DNA from: Pueribacillus theae
GTDB taxonomy: Bacteria; Bacillota; Bacilli; Bacillales; UBA6769
Reading direction: 5' to 3'
DNA: 64,000 nucleotides
Assembly (NCBI RefSeq): GCF_003097615.1
Contig: NZ_QCZG01000003.1
Location: 102,308-166,307 of the forward strand
The position numbers and the translations under genes are program-made. This document shows positions 1-8,112 of the stretch, one piece after another; position 1 is the first letter of the stretch, and the number at the start of each line of letters is the position of its first letter. The notes under the pieces are model-generated. The model was given only the letters and a program-made list of their open reading frames with translations, searched no databases and was not told the origin of the DNA.

Positions 1-730
1 AAATACTTCCAGCAATCGATTTTACTAGAGTTGTTTTCCCATTACCTGGATTTCCATATAATAAAATTCCCCTCTTGTACGGGATATCGTATTTTTTAAA
101 AAAGTCCCCACTTTTGTTAAAAAACTCATCAATTGAACGGTAAATCTCTGATTTTAAATCTTCTTCAAGGAACACGTCATCTCGTGTCACTAGATTCGTG
201 ATCCGTTCTTTACTTCGTTCAACACCGTCTTCTGTATCCGTAAACACGGTTACATTGTTTTGAATATATTCCCTCTGCCTTTTGAAAACGTAATGGAGAA
301 ATTGCCTTAAATCCTCATCATTCTCAGCAAATACATATCCGATTTCATAATCAGAATGCGCTTGAAAAACTGGTATTCTCGCTAAGGCGACTTTGTATTT
401 CGGATAATAATACACGGAATTTGACAAAGAATTTTTGATTAGAAAATTCGGCTGTCCTCCTGCCCTTTCTAAGTGAATCGATTTCGTTTCAATACAATCA
501 TAGACATGTGAAACGAGCTCCACCTCAGACGAATTGTTGGTTAGATCATCCTCCACAACGTCCCATATTTCTTCTTCATTTTCATCATCTTTATACATAT
601 GAAACGATATGTTTGTGTGCCTTTTCAACCTTTGCTTAATGGCATGGACGACGATGGCATAATCGTTATAATGTGTGTTTTCATGTTTAGTTTCAGCGTC
701 TATTTGAATGATTGATTCTGTTTGGTTCAT
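1..730 (-). CDS. AAA-type ATPase, partial (C-terminus beyond window)
   Basis: The reading frame is open from an ATG at 730 (ribosome site AAAGGGG just upstream) to the window edge, giving 243 codons. The last visible part carries a Walker A motif, GNPGNGKTT, about residues 227-235, preceded by KRGILLY, which is typical of classical AAA ATPases. The first 200 residues are a poorly conserved, acidic N-terminal region with no motif I recognise. The Walker B, sensor and arginine-finger parts would lie outside the window. It is transcribed on the minus strand, away from array 1, with only about 80 bp between its start and the decayed end of the array. Whether it takes part in defence cannot be told from sequence; its place next to the CRISPR island is the only hint. 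Confidence 0.75.
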   Translation of the reverse strand, partial: MNQTESIIQIDAETKHENTHYNDYAIVVHAIKQRLKRHTNISFHMYKDDENEEEIWDVVEDDLTNNSSEVELVSHVYDCIETKSIHLERAGGQPNFLIKNSLSNSVYYYPKYKVALARIPVFQAHSDYEIGYVFAENDEDLRQFLHYVFKRQREYIQNNVTVFTDTEDGVERSKERITNLVTRDDVFLEEDLKSEIYRSIDEFFNKSGDFFKKYDIPYKRGILLYGNPGNGKTTLVKSIAGSI

Positions 731-807
731 GATTTTCCCCTTTTAGTGATATATTACTATTGATTAATGATAAGTAACATGGATGTCCATTTATGTAAAT
801 ACATTCT

Positions 808-2764
808 GACTTAATTCCTCATAGGTAAGATGGAAACAGAAGATTAGGCAAGAGCGAGAGTTAGGTGTCTAGTGGTTTCAATCCCTCTTAGGTAAGATGT
901 AAACATGACTTTTTACAAAGCATACCTGAAAGGCAACGTTGTTTCAATTCCTCATAGGTAAGATGAAAACTCAACATGCTAGACCGCGCTGAAACGGCCG
1001 GCTACGTTTCAATTCCTCATAGGTAAGATGAAAACGAGTTGGCGACTTTTTCAGCGAGATTTTCAGTTATATGTTTCAATTCCTCATAGGTAAGATGGAA
1101 ACCTTGTACGACCCGGTTTAATTCCCGTGCGCTTGCTGGTTTCAATTCCTCATAGGTAAGATGGAAACGTCGTCAAAAACAACAAGGTCCACATCCGCAA
1201 TCGCTTGTTTCAATTCCTCATAGGTAAGATGGAAACCGCTGTGTAGGAAGGTTGAATGACTCGCCTTGTTGTCGTTTCAATTCCTCATAGGTAAGATGGA
1301 AACAATGATTAACTGTCCGTTCGGTTCTTTAAACTTTGGTTTCAATTCCTCATAAGTAAGATGGAAACAAACAGAAGTTTGACCTTCTTTTGTTTTAACT
1401 ACAGTTTAAATTCCTCATAGGTAAGATGGAAACTAAAATTTTATTATATAGACGGTTCAGAGCAATATGGTTTCAATTCCTCATAGGTAAGATGGAAACG
1501 AAACATTTTGCAGCTGTTCGTTAGATCCGTCGCCAGTTTCAATTCCTCATAGGTAAGATGGAAACTTCTCCAAATTGAAAAAGTTGTTTCGTGAAAACCA
1601 TGTTTCAATTCCTCATAGGTAAGATGGAAACACGAAACGACTCATTGCCAGATGGCAGAATCGAGTTAGTTTCAATTCCTCATAGGTAAGATGGAAACTG
1701 CAATATCAGCCGATTGAAATTGAGTTAGAAACATGTTTCAATTCCTCATAGGTAAGATGGAAACTCATGCTTCCCGTTTGGGAAAGTGGTTGCCTCTTCA
1801 AGTTTCAATTCCTCATAGGTAAGATGGAAACACGCACGCAAGGCAGCTTCTGCTACTTCGTCATCGGGTTTCAATTCCTCATAGGTAAGATGGAAACTTT
1901 GTTTCATCATTTATTCTTACTGACTCATTGGCTTTGTTTCAATTCCTCATAGGTAAGATGGAAACGAACTAATATTCTCTCGTTTGGACAAGTAAGAAAC
2001 CAAGTTTCAATTCCTCATAGGTAAGATGGAAACGATGTCGAATGGTCCACGGCTAAAGGCGATCCAGTTGAGTTTCAATTCCTCATAGGTAAGATGGAAA
2101 CCCGGCGCGGTTGGAAACGGCTTGAAAGAAAAGGATTGTTTCAATTCCTCATAGGTAAGATGGAAACTAAAAGGCTCGCTAGGCACCTGGTTTAACTCGT
2201 CTCGTTTCAATTCCTCATAGGTAAGATGGAAACGCAATTCAAGTTTTAATTTTCCGTTTTCAATTCTGAGGTTTCAATTCCTCATAGGTAAGATGGAAAC
2301 GTGAGAAAAAGCCGCCTCCTTTACCGCCAGCATCCAAGTTTCAATTCCTCATAGGTAAGATGGAAACCCACTTTAGAGTTGATCGCGAAATCAACTGGAC
2401 TCGGTTTCAATTCCTCATAGGTAAGATGGAAACAATCCTTCCTAGCACGTCTGCCAACTTGAATATCATGTTTCAATTCCTCATAGGTAAGATGGAAACC
2501 TAACACACGTTTTTGAAACTATATCATTATTGATTGTTTCAATTCCTCATAGGTAAGATGGAAACCGCATGCCAGCCTGATTCATTGACCGGCAAATGCT
2601 GAGTTTCAATTCCTCATAGGTAAGATGGAAACTCTTCCTGACTCATATTGTCAATGTCATCTGACTTGGTTTCAATTCCTCATAGGTAAGATGGAAACTG
2701 AATCAGCTGATACTGATTCCGTTGCCACATGGATGTTTCAATTCCTCATAGGTAAGATGGAAAC
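808..2764 (-). CRISPR. CRISPR array 1: 30 repeats, 29 spacers
   Basis: Thirty 30-bp repeats occur every 65-68 bp. On the crRNA (minus) strand they start GTTTCCATCTTACC and end GGAATTGAAAC, so crRNAs would carry the 8-nt tag ATTGAAAC. The leader end is at 2765, because the repeats decay at the other end. The repeat at 808-837 has three changes, that at 875-904 several, and those at 941 and 1006 have the GATGAAAAC form of array 2 instead of GATGGAAAC. One internal repeat (1404) also has a point change. Spacers are 35-38 bp. The array lies downstream of the cmr operon in the same orientation. The mixed repeats suggest common ancestry with array 2. Confidence 0.98.
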
Positions 2765-2881
2765 TCCGATAAATAAAAGATTTGTTAATGTTATAGTAGC
2801 ATTTATAAAAGGTTAGGTAACCTTTTATTTTTTTTGAATGGCTTGATAGCACTACTTTTATCGCTCATTTTTAAAATTTTT
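2765..2881 (-). promoter_or_regulatory. Leader of array 1
   Basis: AT-rich 117 bp between the first intact repeat and the conserved 44-bp leader-edge element. A weak candidate promoter on the minus strand is TTACCT (2815-2820), 16 bp, TACTAT (2793-2798). On the plus strand the palindrome AAAAGGTTA/TAACCTTTT (about 2805-2824) followed by a T-run could stop antisense transcription entering from the array. Confidence 0.6.
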
Positions 2882-2925
2882 GTCGTCGATCTCCTACAGT
2901 TAATGTCATGAGACGGATCGACGAC
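2882..2925. repeat. 44-bp leader-edge inverted-repeat element, copy 1
   Basis: Arms GTCGTCGATC and GATCGACGAC flank a loop. Arms and part of the loop (ATGT..TGAG) are shared with the copies at 19785-19828 and 28928-28971. Each copy is 44 nt and lies 108-142 nt from the first repeat of its array. Confidence 0.85.
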
Positions 2926-2929
2926 ATAT

Positions 2930-3062
2930 TTAAATGGAAAAATCAACATGCCCTTTTTCTAATCCAATGATTTCTCTATTGGAATATTTTTGTGAACGAA
3001 ATGTATATGAAATAACTTACTTTTGCACCCAATGCAATTAACTTTTTTTCTATCGAAAATAT
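2930..3062 (-). pseudogene. cas2: Remnant of cas2 (3' end)
   Basis: Reading the minus strand, the last 22 or so codons before the stop at 2932-2930 spell a peptide (FRSQKYSNREIIGLEKGH... ending in VDFSI) that is nearly the C-terminus of the intact Cas2 encoded at 19836-20117 (FRSQKYSKREIMGREKGN... ending in VDFMI). Upstream, similarity continues at DNA level for about 60 bp. A net 4-nt deletion breaks the frame and introduces an in-frame TAA. Nothing of the N-terminal half is recognisable. It ends 4 bp from the 44-bp leader-edge element, the same arrangement as the intact cas2 beside array 2. Array 1 therefore probably descends from a complete cas2-leader-array unit. Confidence 0.8.
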
Positions 3063-3128
3063 CGACTCAGACTCAATAAATTAATACTTCCTAATTCGAT
3101 ATGATTATAGCACCCTTAGTTCCTATTA

Positions 3129-4463
3129 TTATAAGCTTCTTGGTAATTGCTCATATTCCTTTAGACCTTCTTTAAACTTCATTGATTGATCACATTCATT
3201 AATAAAATCCCAAACAATCTTTTTCATTTCAAGATAGTCAACTTTTAAAAGTGGCTTATTACCATGAGCTAAGTAGCTATGATTTCTCTTTTGTAAGATA
3301 TCTAAAATCTTTTTTTCCCAGTTACCCCAAACTTTACCTACAGGATGATCAAGATTTTTTAATAAGTCATATCCTTCTTTTAAAGAGATTTTAACTTTTT
3401 TTTCTCTTTCATCGCTCTTAATTTCATAATATGTTCGAAGATCCTTTGGTAGCCTTTCGACATCTAGATCTGACGTATTTAATCTTAGTTCACTAGTCAT
3501 AAGACAAAATTGTTCATACATTTCTACTGCTCGATAAAGACGTGAAATTGCATCATCATAAAGTTGATGTGAAGCCTTTCTTTCAGCGTTTGTTAACAAA
3601 TCATATACAAGTAAAAAACCCGAACCTGGCGGGTTTCTTTTCTGCTGAGGACTCCAGTTTTCAAACCACTCTACTGTTTTTACCAATTTTTTCACTAATA
3701 CATTAAAAGGAGTTATTAATTCATCCTTCTTATACATATCTATCTTTTCTGCTGCAGCATGATAATTAAACTTATCCCAGTCATCAAAAGCTTTCGTTAA
3801 ATAATACAACCGAGAAAACGATTGTTCTTCGATGTATTCATCTACACTTAAATTATCTAAAACTTTATGTGCTGAATCATAATTTCTTTGGGTAATAAGG
3901 GATTCGCATAAATGAAACTGCCTTTGAATATATACAGCATTTCGAGGCAATTTCTTAATTCTTTCCATTCCACTTTTAACTTTAATTAGATCAACTCGGT
4001 TACCGGTAACAATCGACAGTTCACACTCAGGAAATTCTACGGCAGCCAATACTAGCCCTGCTGACATTGATTTTGTTCCCCCTGTATAGTCAGCAATAAC
4101 ACGATCCCTTTTTTCAATATGTCTAGATATCAATTGTATAAATCGTGAATAAATACTATAAGGATTATCGGATTCAACAATAGTTATTTCATACTGTTTT
4201 TCTTCTAAATCCGTTTGGGTCACGATACTATAACGTTTTTCATCACTATAATCTTGACATACGAGTCCTTCCCCATCGACTGTTTTCCTACTTCCAGATT
4301 GAGAGCCCACGTCTTCTGTCGCTAGAAAATAAACATAATCTGGTTTATGTTTATTAATTGACTTGACAATAGGCTTATCTGAACCTCCGACCGTTACAAA
4401 TAAAACTTTAATAAAAACCACCTCATTAGTAGGCCTTCTTACACCCCTGCATATGTCATTCAA
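3129..4463 (-). CDS. CARF-HEPN ribonuclease, Cas02710/Csm6-Csx1-like
   Basis: A type III accessory effector expected to sense cyclic oligoadenylate made by Cas10 and to cut RNA. Residues 18-160 form a Rossmann-like CARF region with VLFVTVGGS at the start and DYTGGTKSM (125-133) at the ligand site. The C-terminus has the HEPN motif RNHSYLAHG, with R393 and H400 as likely catalytic residues. The middle is helical and charged. The family assignment (TIGR02710/PF09670) is from memory of these motifs. It is the last gene after cmr6, about 25 bp downstream. The start is uncertain: the ATG at 4463 has no good ribosome site, whereas GAGGTGG lies inside the frame around codon 14, so translation may begin near residues 16-18 at a non-ATG codon. 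Confidence 0.85.
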   Translation of the reverse strand: MNDICRGVRRPTNEVVFIKVLFVTVGGSDKPIVKSINKHKPDYVYFLATEDVGSQSGSRKTVDGEGLVCQDYSDEKRYSIVTQTDLEEKQYEITIVESDNPYSIYSRFIQLISRHIEKRDRVIADYTGGTKSMSAGLVLAAVEFPECELSIVTGNRVDLIKVKSGMERIKKLPRNAVYIQRQFHLCESLITQRNYDSAHKVLDNLSVDEYIEEQSFSRLYYLTKAFDDWDKFNYHAAAEKIDMYKKDELITPFNVLVKKLVKTVEWFENWSPQQKRNPPGSGFLLVYDLLTNAERKASHQLYDDAISRLYRAVEMYEQFCLMTSELRLNTSDLDVERLPKDLRTYYEIKSDEREKKVKISLKEGYDLLKNLDHPVGKVWGNWEKKILDILQKRNHSYLAHGNKPLLKVDYLEMKKIVWDFINECDQSMKFKEGLKEYEQLPRSL

Positions 4464-4487
4464 TATTAGCCTATAATAAGCTAAATA

Positions 4488-5690
4488 CTATAGCTCGCCT
4501 AAAAGTTTCCTAAGTTGCATAACTTTTACTTCTTGCTTTTTCTTCGGTTTTGGTTTTTCTACCCAATCTTTCGTTTGTTTCCAATATACCTTTAGTGCTT
4601 TCGCCGCCTCAATGTTTTTTAATTTCATTACCGAATCGTAATATTTCCCTTTACTGTCTTGTCTATCTTGCTCATTATTCGCATTTAGGTGACTAATATA
4701 GTAAACAAGTTTTTCTTCTTCTGTCATTGAATTTAATAAAACCGTCTGTTTTTGGGCTTCCGCTTTTTCTATCTCAGCCTTAACTCGTTCTTCCCGTTCC
4801 CGTTCCAATTCTTGTTTTAAATTAACAATTTTTTCTTTCGTTACATCTTTCCACTTGCTAAATCTGCCATAACCACTTGCTGTTTTGGAACCAATGCCCA
4901 TTTCTGATAAAGCATTTTTTAACCAATCACTAACAATCTCTGCGAGTTCTTCAAAAGAAAAACATGAATTCGTTTTACGTAATTTTTGAATTGAAAAAGC
5001 AAATTCGATAGGAGCATCAGATTTAAGAACATAAAACGGTATTGGTTTTAGACGGTTATCATCAGAAGCTGGTGATTTACCTTTACTACTATAATAGTTT
5101 CCGAAATGAACCGTCATGACATCCGGAATTAATGTTCCAGATGGGATGTATACATCAAAAAAATTGACTTTTCCCCTATTTTCTTGACTCCCAAAAACAT
5201 CTTCATAAACCTTGTAAAGCTTTTCTTCGTTTTCAGAACGCTCAATCTTTTCTTCAACAAGTTTCTCATTCCCTTTTAAAAATGTTTGTAAAAACCAATG
5301 ACGTACAATCCCTTTCACTGATGAAGCGGGTAAATACGGTATACCGTACACATGATGAATCGTCATCGCTGTGTTAGTAACATGACTAGTCCCAAGGCCA
5401 TGAACGAGTTGAGATATGAGCTGTCCCTCATGAATCCGTACGATTTGTTGTTGTGATAAATAGGTTAACTGACGCAGGCGATAATCTAACATTTGTTCAA
5501 CTAATTGAGTAGAATGAAAATTAATTGATATGGGTTGCTTCTGTTTATCAAACTGTAATTTTCCTTTAGCATCCCTTTTTGCCTCAATAAAATAATTCAA
5601 TTTATATGCTAGATGCTCGACATGTTCTTGTGATTTCGTCGTTCCAATATGATAAACATCCATTAAATCTTTAGGATGGAAATATGTCAT
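4488..5690 (-). CDS. cmr6: Type III-B RAMP protein Cmr6
   Basis: Subunit of the Cmr effector that caps the backbone near the 3' end of the crRNA. The 400-residue product has the RAMP segment GIPYLPASSVKGIVRHW in its N-terminal half and the glycine-rich motif GIGSKTASGYGRF near residue 265, both standard for Cmr6. The C-terminal 130 residues are a long charged, probably coiled-coil extension (EREREERVKAEIEKAEAQK), longer than in many Cmr6 proteins. An upstream in-frame ATG exists at 5741, but I choose the ATG at 5690. It overlaps the cmr5 stop as ATGA, the same coupling seen elsewhere in the operon. Confidence 0.9.
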   Translation of the reverse strand: MTYFHPKDLMDVYHIGTTKSQEHVEHLAYKLNYFIEAKRDAKGKLQFDKQKQPISINFHSTQLVEQMLDYRLRQLTYLSQQQIVRIHEGQLISQLVHGLGTSHVTNTAMTIHHVYGIPYLPASSVKGIVRHWFLQTFLKGNEKLVEEKIERSENEEKLYKVYEDVFGSQENRGKVNFFDVYIPSGTLIPDVMTVHFGNYYSSKGKSPASDDNRLKPIPFYVLKSDAPIEFAFSIQKLRKTNSCFSFEELAEIVSDWLKNALSEMGIGSKTASGYGRFSKWKDVTKEKIVNLKQELEREREERVKAEIEKAEAQKQTVLLNSMTEEEKLVYYISHLNANNEQDRQDSKGKYYDSVMKLKNIEAAKALKVYWKQTKDWVEKPKPKKKQEVKVMQLRKLLGEL

Positions 5691-6085
5691 TGTGAACCAC
5701 CACTTCTTTTCATGTATCCATCTGCGAAACGACGCATCCAAATTAACAATTCAATTACCTCGTTCGTTATCATTCGATATGTACTCCGATTCATCTTAGT
5801 AATTGCATAAATTAGTTCTTCATCAATCGTAATAAATGTATGTTTTTCTTTTGGGGAAAACCAAGTAGAAATCACTTTATAAATATCTTGATGTTCTTTT
5901 TCTTTAGAATAATAGAATGCAAGGGCTTGTCCTAATCCGTTCGTTTGGATCATAAGTGGCAACCGTTTAATATATGAACGCACTTCCTCTTTTTTACTGT
6001 TATTGTTCTTCATTAATTGCTTTACCATGTCATAAGCAAATTTCGCTCGACCACTCTCGACTAAATGAATGCTTTGATTAACCAT
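5687..6085 (-). CDS. cmr5: Type III-B small subunit Cmr5
   Basis: Small all-helical subunit (132 residues) that stacks along the Cmr complex beside Cmr4. The sequence GRAKFAYDMV near the N-terminus and KRLPLMIQTNGLGQALAFY around residues 39-57 are the recognisable Cmr5 signature. It has a strong ribosome site (AAGGAGG, 6098-6104 region) and follows cmr4 by only a few bases. Its stop overlaps the cmr6 start. Nothing unusual was seen. Confidence 0.93.
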   Translation of the reverse strand: MVNQSIHLVESGRAKFAYDMVKQLMKNNNSKKEEVRSYIKRLPLMIQTNGLGQALAFYYSKEKEHQDIYKVISTWFSPKEKHTFITIDEELIYAITKMNRSTYRMITNEVIELLIWMRRFADGYMKRSGGSQ

Positions 6086-6091
6086 TTTTCT

Positions 6092-6961
6092 TTACACCTC
6101 CTTAATAAACGTACGACGAAGTACACCACGTCCTAACGTACTATTTCCACCTAATTGAAATACTTCCGGAAATAATTCCCCACTTGTCAGTTTTTCCATC
6201 ACTTCATTTGCGTCAATTTTATCTTCTTCTTTTACACGAGTATGACTTGCAAATACAAATGAATAGAACACTGTTTCTGGGGGAACATTTTCCTCGTAAA
6301 AAAGTGCCCGATCCTTAACTGTACCGGTTTCCGGACTAACACGGATTCTAGGATTCACTTCAGTTGATAACTTTACAAAGTCCGTAAAATCATCATCTGA
6401 CAGAATAACTAAACGCTCTTTTAAATGGCCTTGGTTTTCTTCACCAAATAAAACTTTTTCTAATTTTTCGGCTAATTGCATAGTAATCTCATTAACTCGA
6501 ATTTTATACGCATATTCTTCAAGAACAACGTGCTTTTTATCTCCTACTTGCACCTTTTCTGATGAACACGTCTCCGCTTCGGGAACTGGTAAAGAAATAG
6601 CATGATCATATGTATTACATTCGTAATTAAACCGTTTTAATACTGCAGGACAAGTTACATATGCGAAAATATTGCGCATTGATTTGACAGGAAATAGTAA
6701 TGTTCGAGCATCACTAAAAGACACTGCACTTGCGATATCATCACTTGTCTCATCTTTCTTCTTTCCAAAAATCAAATTAACCTCTTCACTACTTTGATTG
6801 CTGGCACGAATTGCCCCTTTTAAACTAGAGCTTTCAATTTTAGGGAACCCTGTATGTTTTTCTCGTTGAATCGGTAAATCAACAATACCTAGTTCACTTC
6901 CACTTCCTACGTGTACCGAAGTTACAGCGTGTAATAAAAATAAATTTGAATTTGAAAACAT
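6092..6961 (-). CDS. cmr4: Type III-B backbone RNase Cmr4
   Basis: Cmr4 forms the repeated backbone of the type III-B complex and cuts target RNA every 6 nt. The 289-residue product has the canonical N-terminus LFLLHAVTSVHVGSGSE, followed by GIVDLPIQRE, where D28 is the conserved catalytic aspartate of the family. FPKIESSSLKGAIR follows, and the C-terminus has the glycine-rich QLGGNSTLGRGVLR. The target-RNA cleavage activity should therefore be intact. The ATG overlaps the cmr3 stop (TAATG), so translation is probably coupled. Confidence 0.95.
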   Translation of the reverse strand: MFSNSNLFLLHAVTSVHVGSGSELGIVDLPIQREKHTGFPKIESSSLKGAIRASNQSSEEVNLIFGKKKDETSDDIASAVSFSDARTLLFPVKSMRNIFAYVTCPAVLKRFNYECNTYDHAISLPVPEAETCSSEKVQVGDKKHVVLEEYAYKIRVNEITMQLAEKLEKVLFGEENQGHLKERLVILSDDDFTDFVKLSTEVNPRIRVSPETGTVKDRALFYEENVPPETVFYSFVFASHTRVKEEDKIDANEVMEKLTSGELFPEVFQLGGNSTLGRGVLRRTFIKEV

Positions 6962-8112
6962 TATAATACCCCCTCATAGTTAATTTTTCCGGATGTCAAT
7001 GTGCACAATCCATATCCTTCACGATTCCTATCATCAGTTAAAATATGTAACTGTGCCGTTTCAATAAGTAAGCTAACTTTATCTTCAGGTACCTTCACAT
7101 AAATTACCGTACCCTCGGAAATGACATTTTTCCTTGGTTTTGGTCGCTTTTTAACGATATCAAAACCTCCGATGACTTCAGGTCGATCTGTTGCAATTGT
7201 AATAACTTCCAATTCTAAATCACGACTAATCGACAACTTTTGTTCACCTTCAATGAGAGGATACGTACCATTTTCGAAAAAAGTGGGTGTTAAAAACATA
7301 AGTTTAGCTATTCCTGATTGTCGTATCTCTTTTTCTATCTTTTCACGGTATCGCTCTGTTAGGATTGATAAATTGTCGTCCTTTGTCTCTATAATCCACG
7401 GACGACCCTTTCGACCTACCCGTGCAAATCTTACTTTTTCAAATGAAGGAGCATCACTTAAATATGTAGTAAATGTTGTTTCTTTCTCATTCTTAAAGCG
7501 GTATATCAAAAGTTGATAAAACATACTCTCTTTGGTACGTCTAGTAAAATTATCCCGAAAAATACCTGTTTTTTCCTCGGCTACTATCCAAGTGTTTAAA
7601 CGATAAACAGGGGCTTGTTCTACTTCACCGAAGTTCAATTTTTTGTAATTAGTTAATGATATATAAGCTCCTTTGGCTGACGACGATTTACCGTCATGTT
7701 TTGCTATTAAGCGGTAACTTTTTTCGTCAGATGATTTTGGTTTTTCCTTTATAAGTGACAGTGGAACAGCATATTCGTTTACTTCACCGGTATCTTTATT
7801 TTCATTAGAAATAATTTGCATATCCATTGGAACCGGTAAATAAACTTCTCCCCTATGTTCAATAAATGTACCTAATACTTGAAATCTACCATATGAACTT
7901 GGAGTCCCCATCCATTCTTTTACCCCTTTGTCCGCCCCTCTTGCAAATGTATCAAAATCTGAATGATAATAAATATATGCACTTCGTAATGCTCCGTAAA
8001 GTGTAGACGGTGTCGGAAAAGGGAAACTAAAACCTGCTGTATTTTCTCCAGCGTTAAAGTCACGGTGATCACGGAAGGTAAATGTATCAACCGGCCTTAA
8101 AATAAGTTTCAT
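6961..8112 (-). CDS. cmr3: Type III-B RAMP protein Cmr3
   Basis: Cas5-like subunit that binds the 5' tag of the crRNA together with Cas10. The start LILRPVDTFTFRDHRDFNAGE and the segment FPFPTPSTLYGALRSAYI (residues 29-46) are diagnostic for Cmr3. The C-terminal ends with a conserved GYGLCTLTSG loop. Its length, 383 residues, is usual. The ATG overlaps the cmr2 stop as ATGA. As the tag-binding subunit it should recognise the ATTGAAAC handle shared by all three arrays. Confidence 0.93.
   Translation of the reverse strand: MKLILRPVDTFTFRDHRDFNAGENTAGFSFPFPTPSTLYGALRSAYIYYHSDFDTFARGADKGVKEWMGTPSSYGRFQVLGTFIEHRGEVYLPVPMDMQIISNENKDTGEVNEYAVPLSLIKEKPKSSDEKSYRLIAKHDGKSSSAKGAYISLTNYKKLNFGEVEQAPVYRLNTWIVAEEKTGIFRDNFTRRTKESMFYQLLIYRFKNEKETTFTTYLSDAPSFEKVRFARVGRKGRPWIIETKDDNLSILTERYREKIEKEIRQSGIAKLMFLTPTFFENGTYPLIEGEQKLSISRDLELEVITIATDRPEVIGGFDIVKKRPKPRKNVISEGTVIYVKVPEDKVSLLIETAQLHILTDDRNREGYGLCTLTSGKINYEGVL

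Noticed and set aside
1767..2816. Short ORFs with repeated FQFLIGKME or FHLTYEELK motifs in array 1
   Set aside because: They are translations of the CRISPR repeat in two directions. Variable parts are spacers; they have no ribosome sites.
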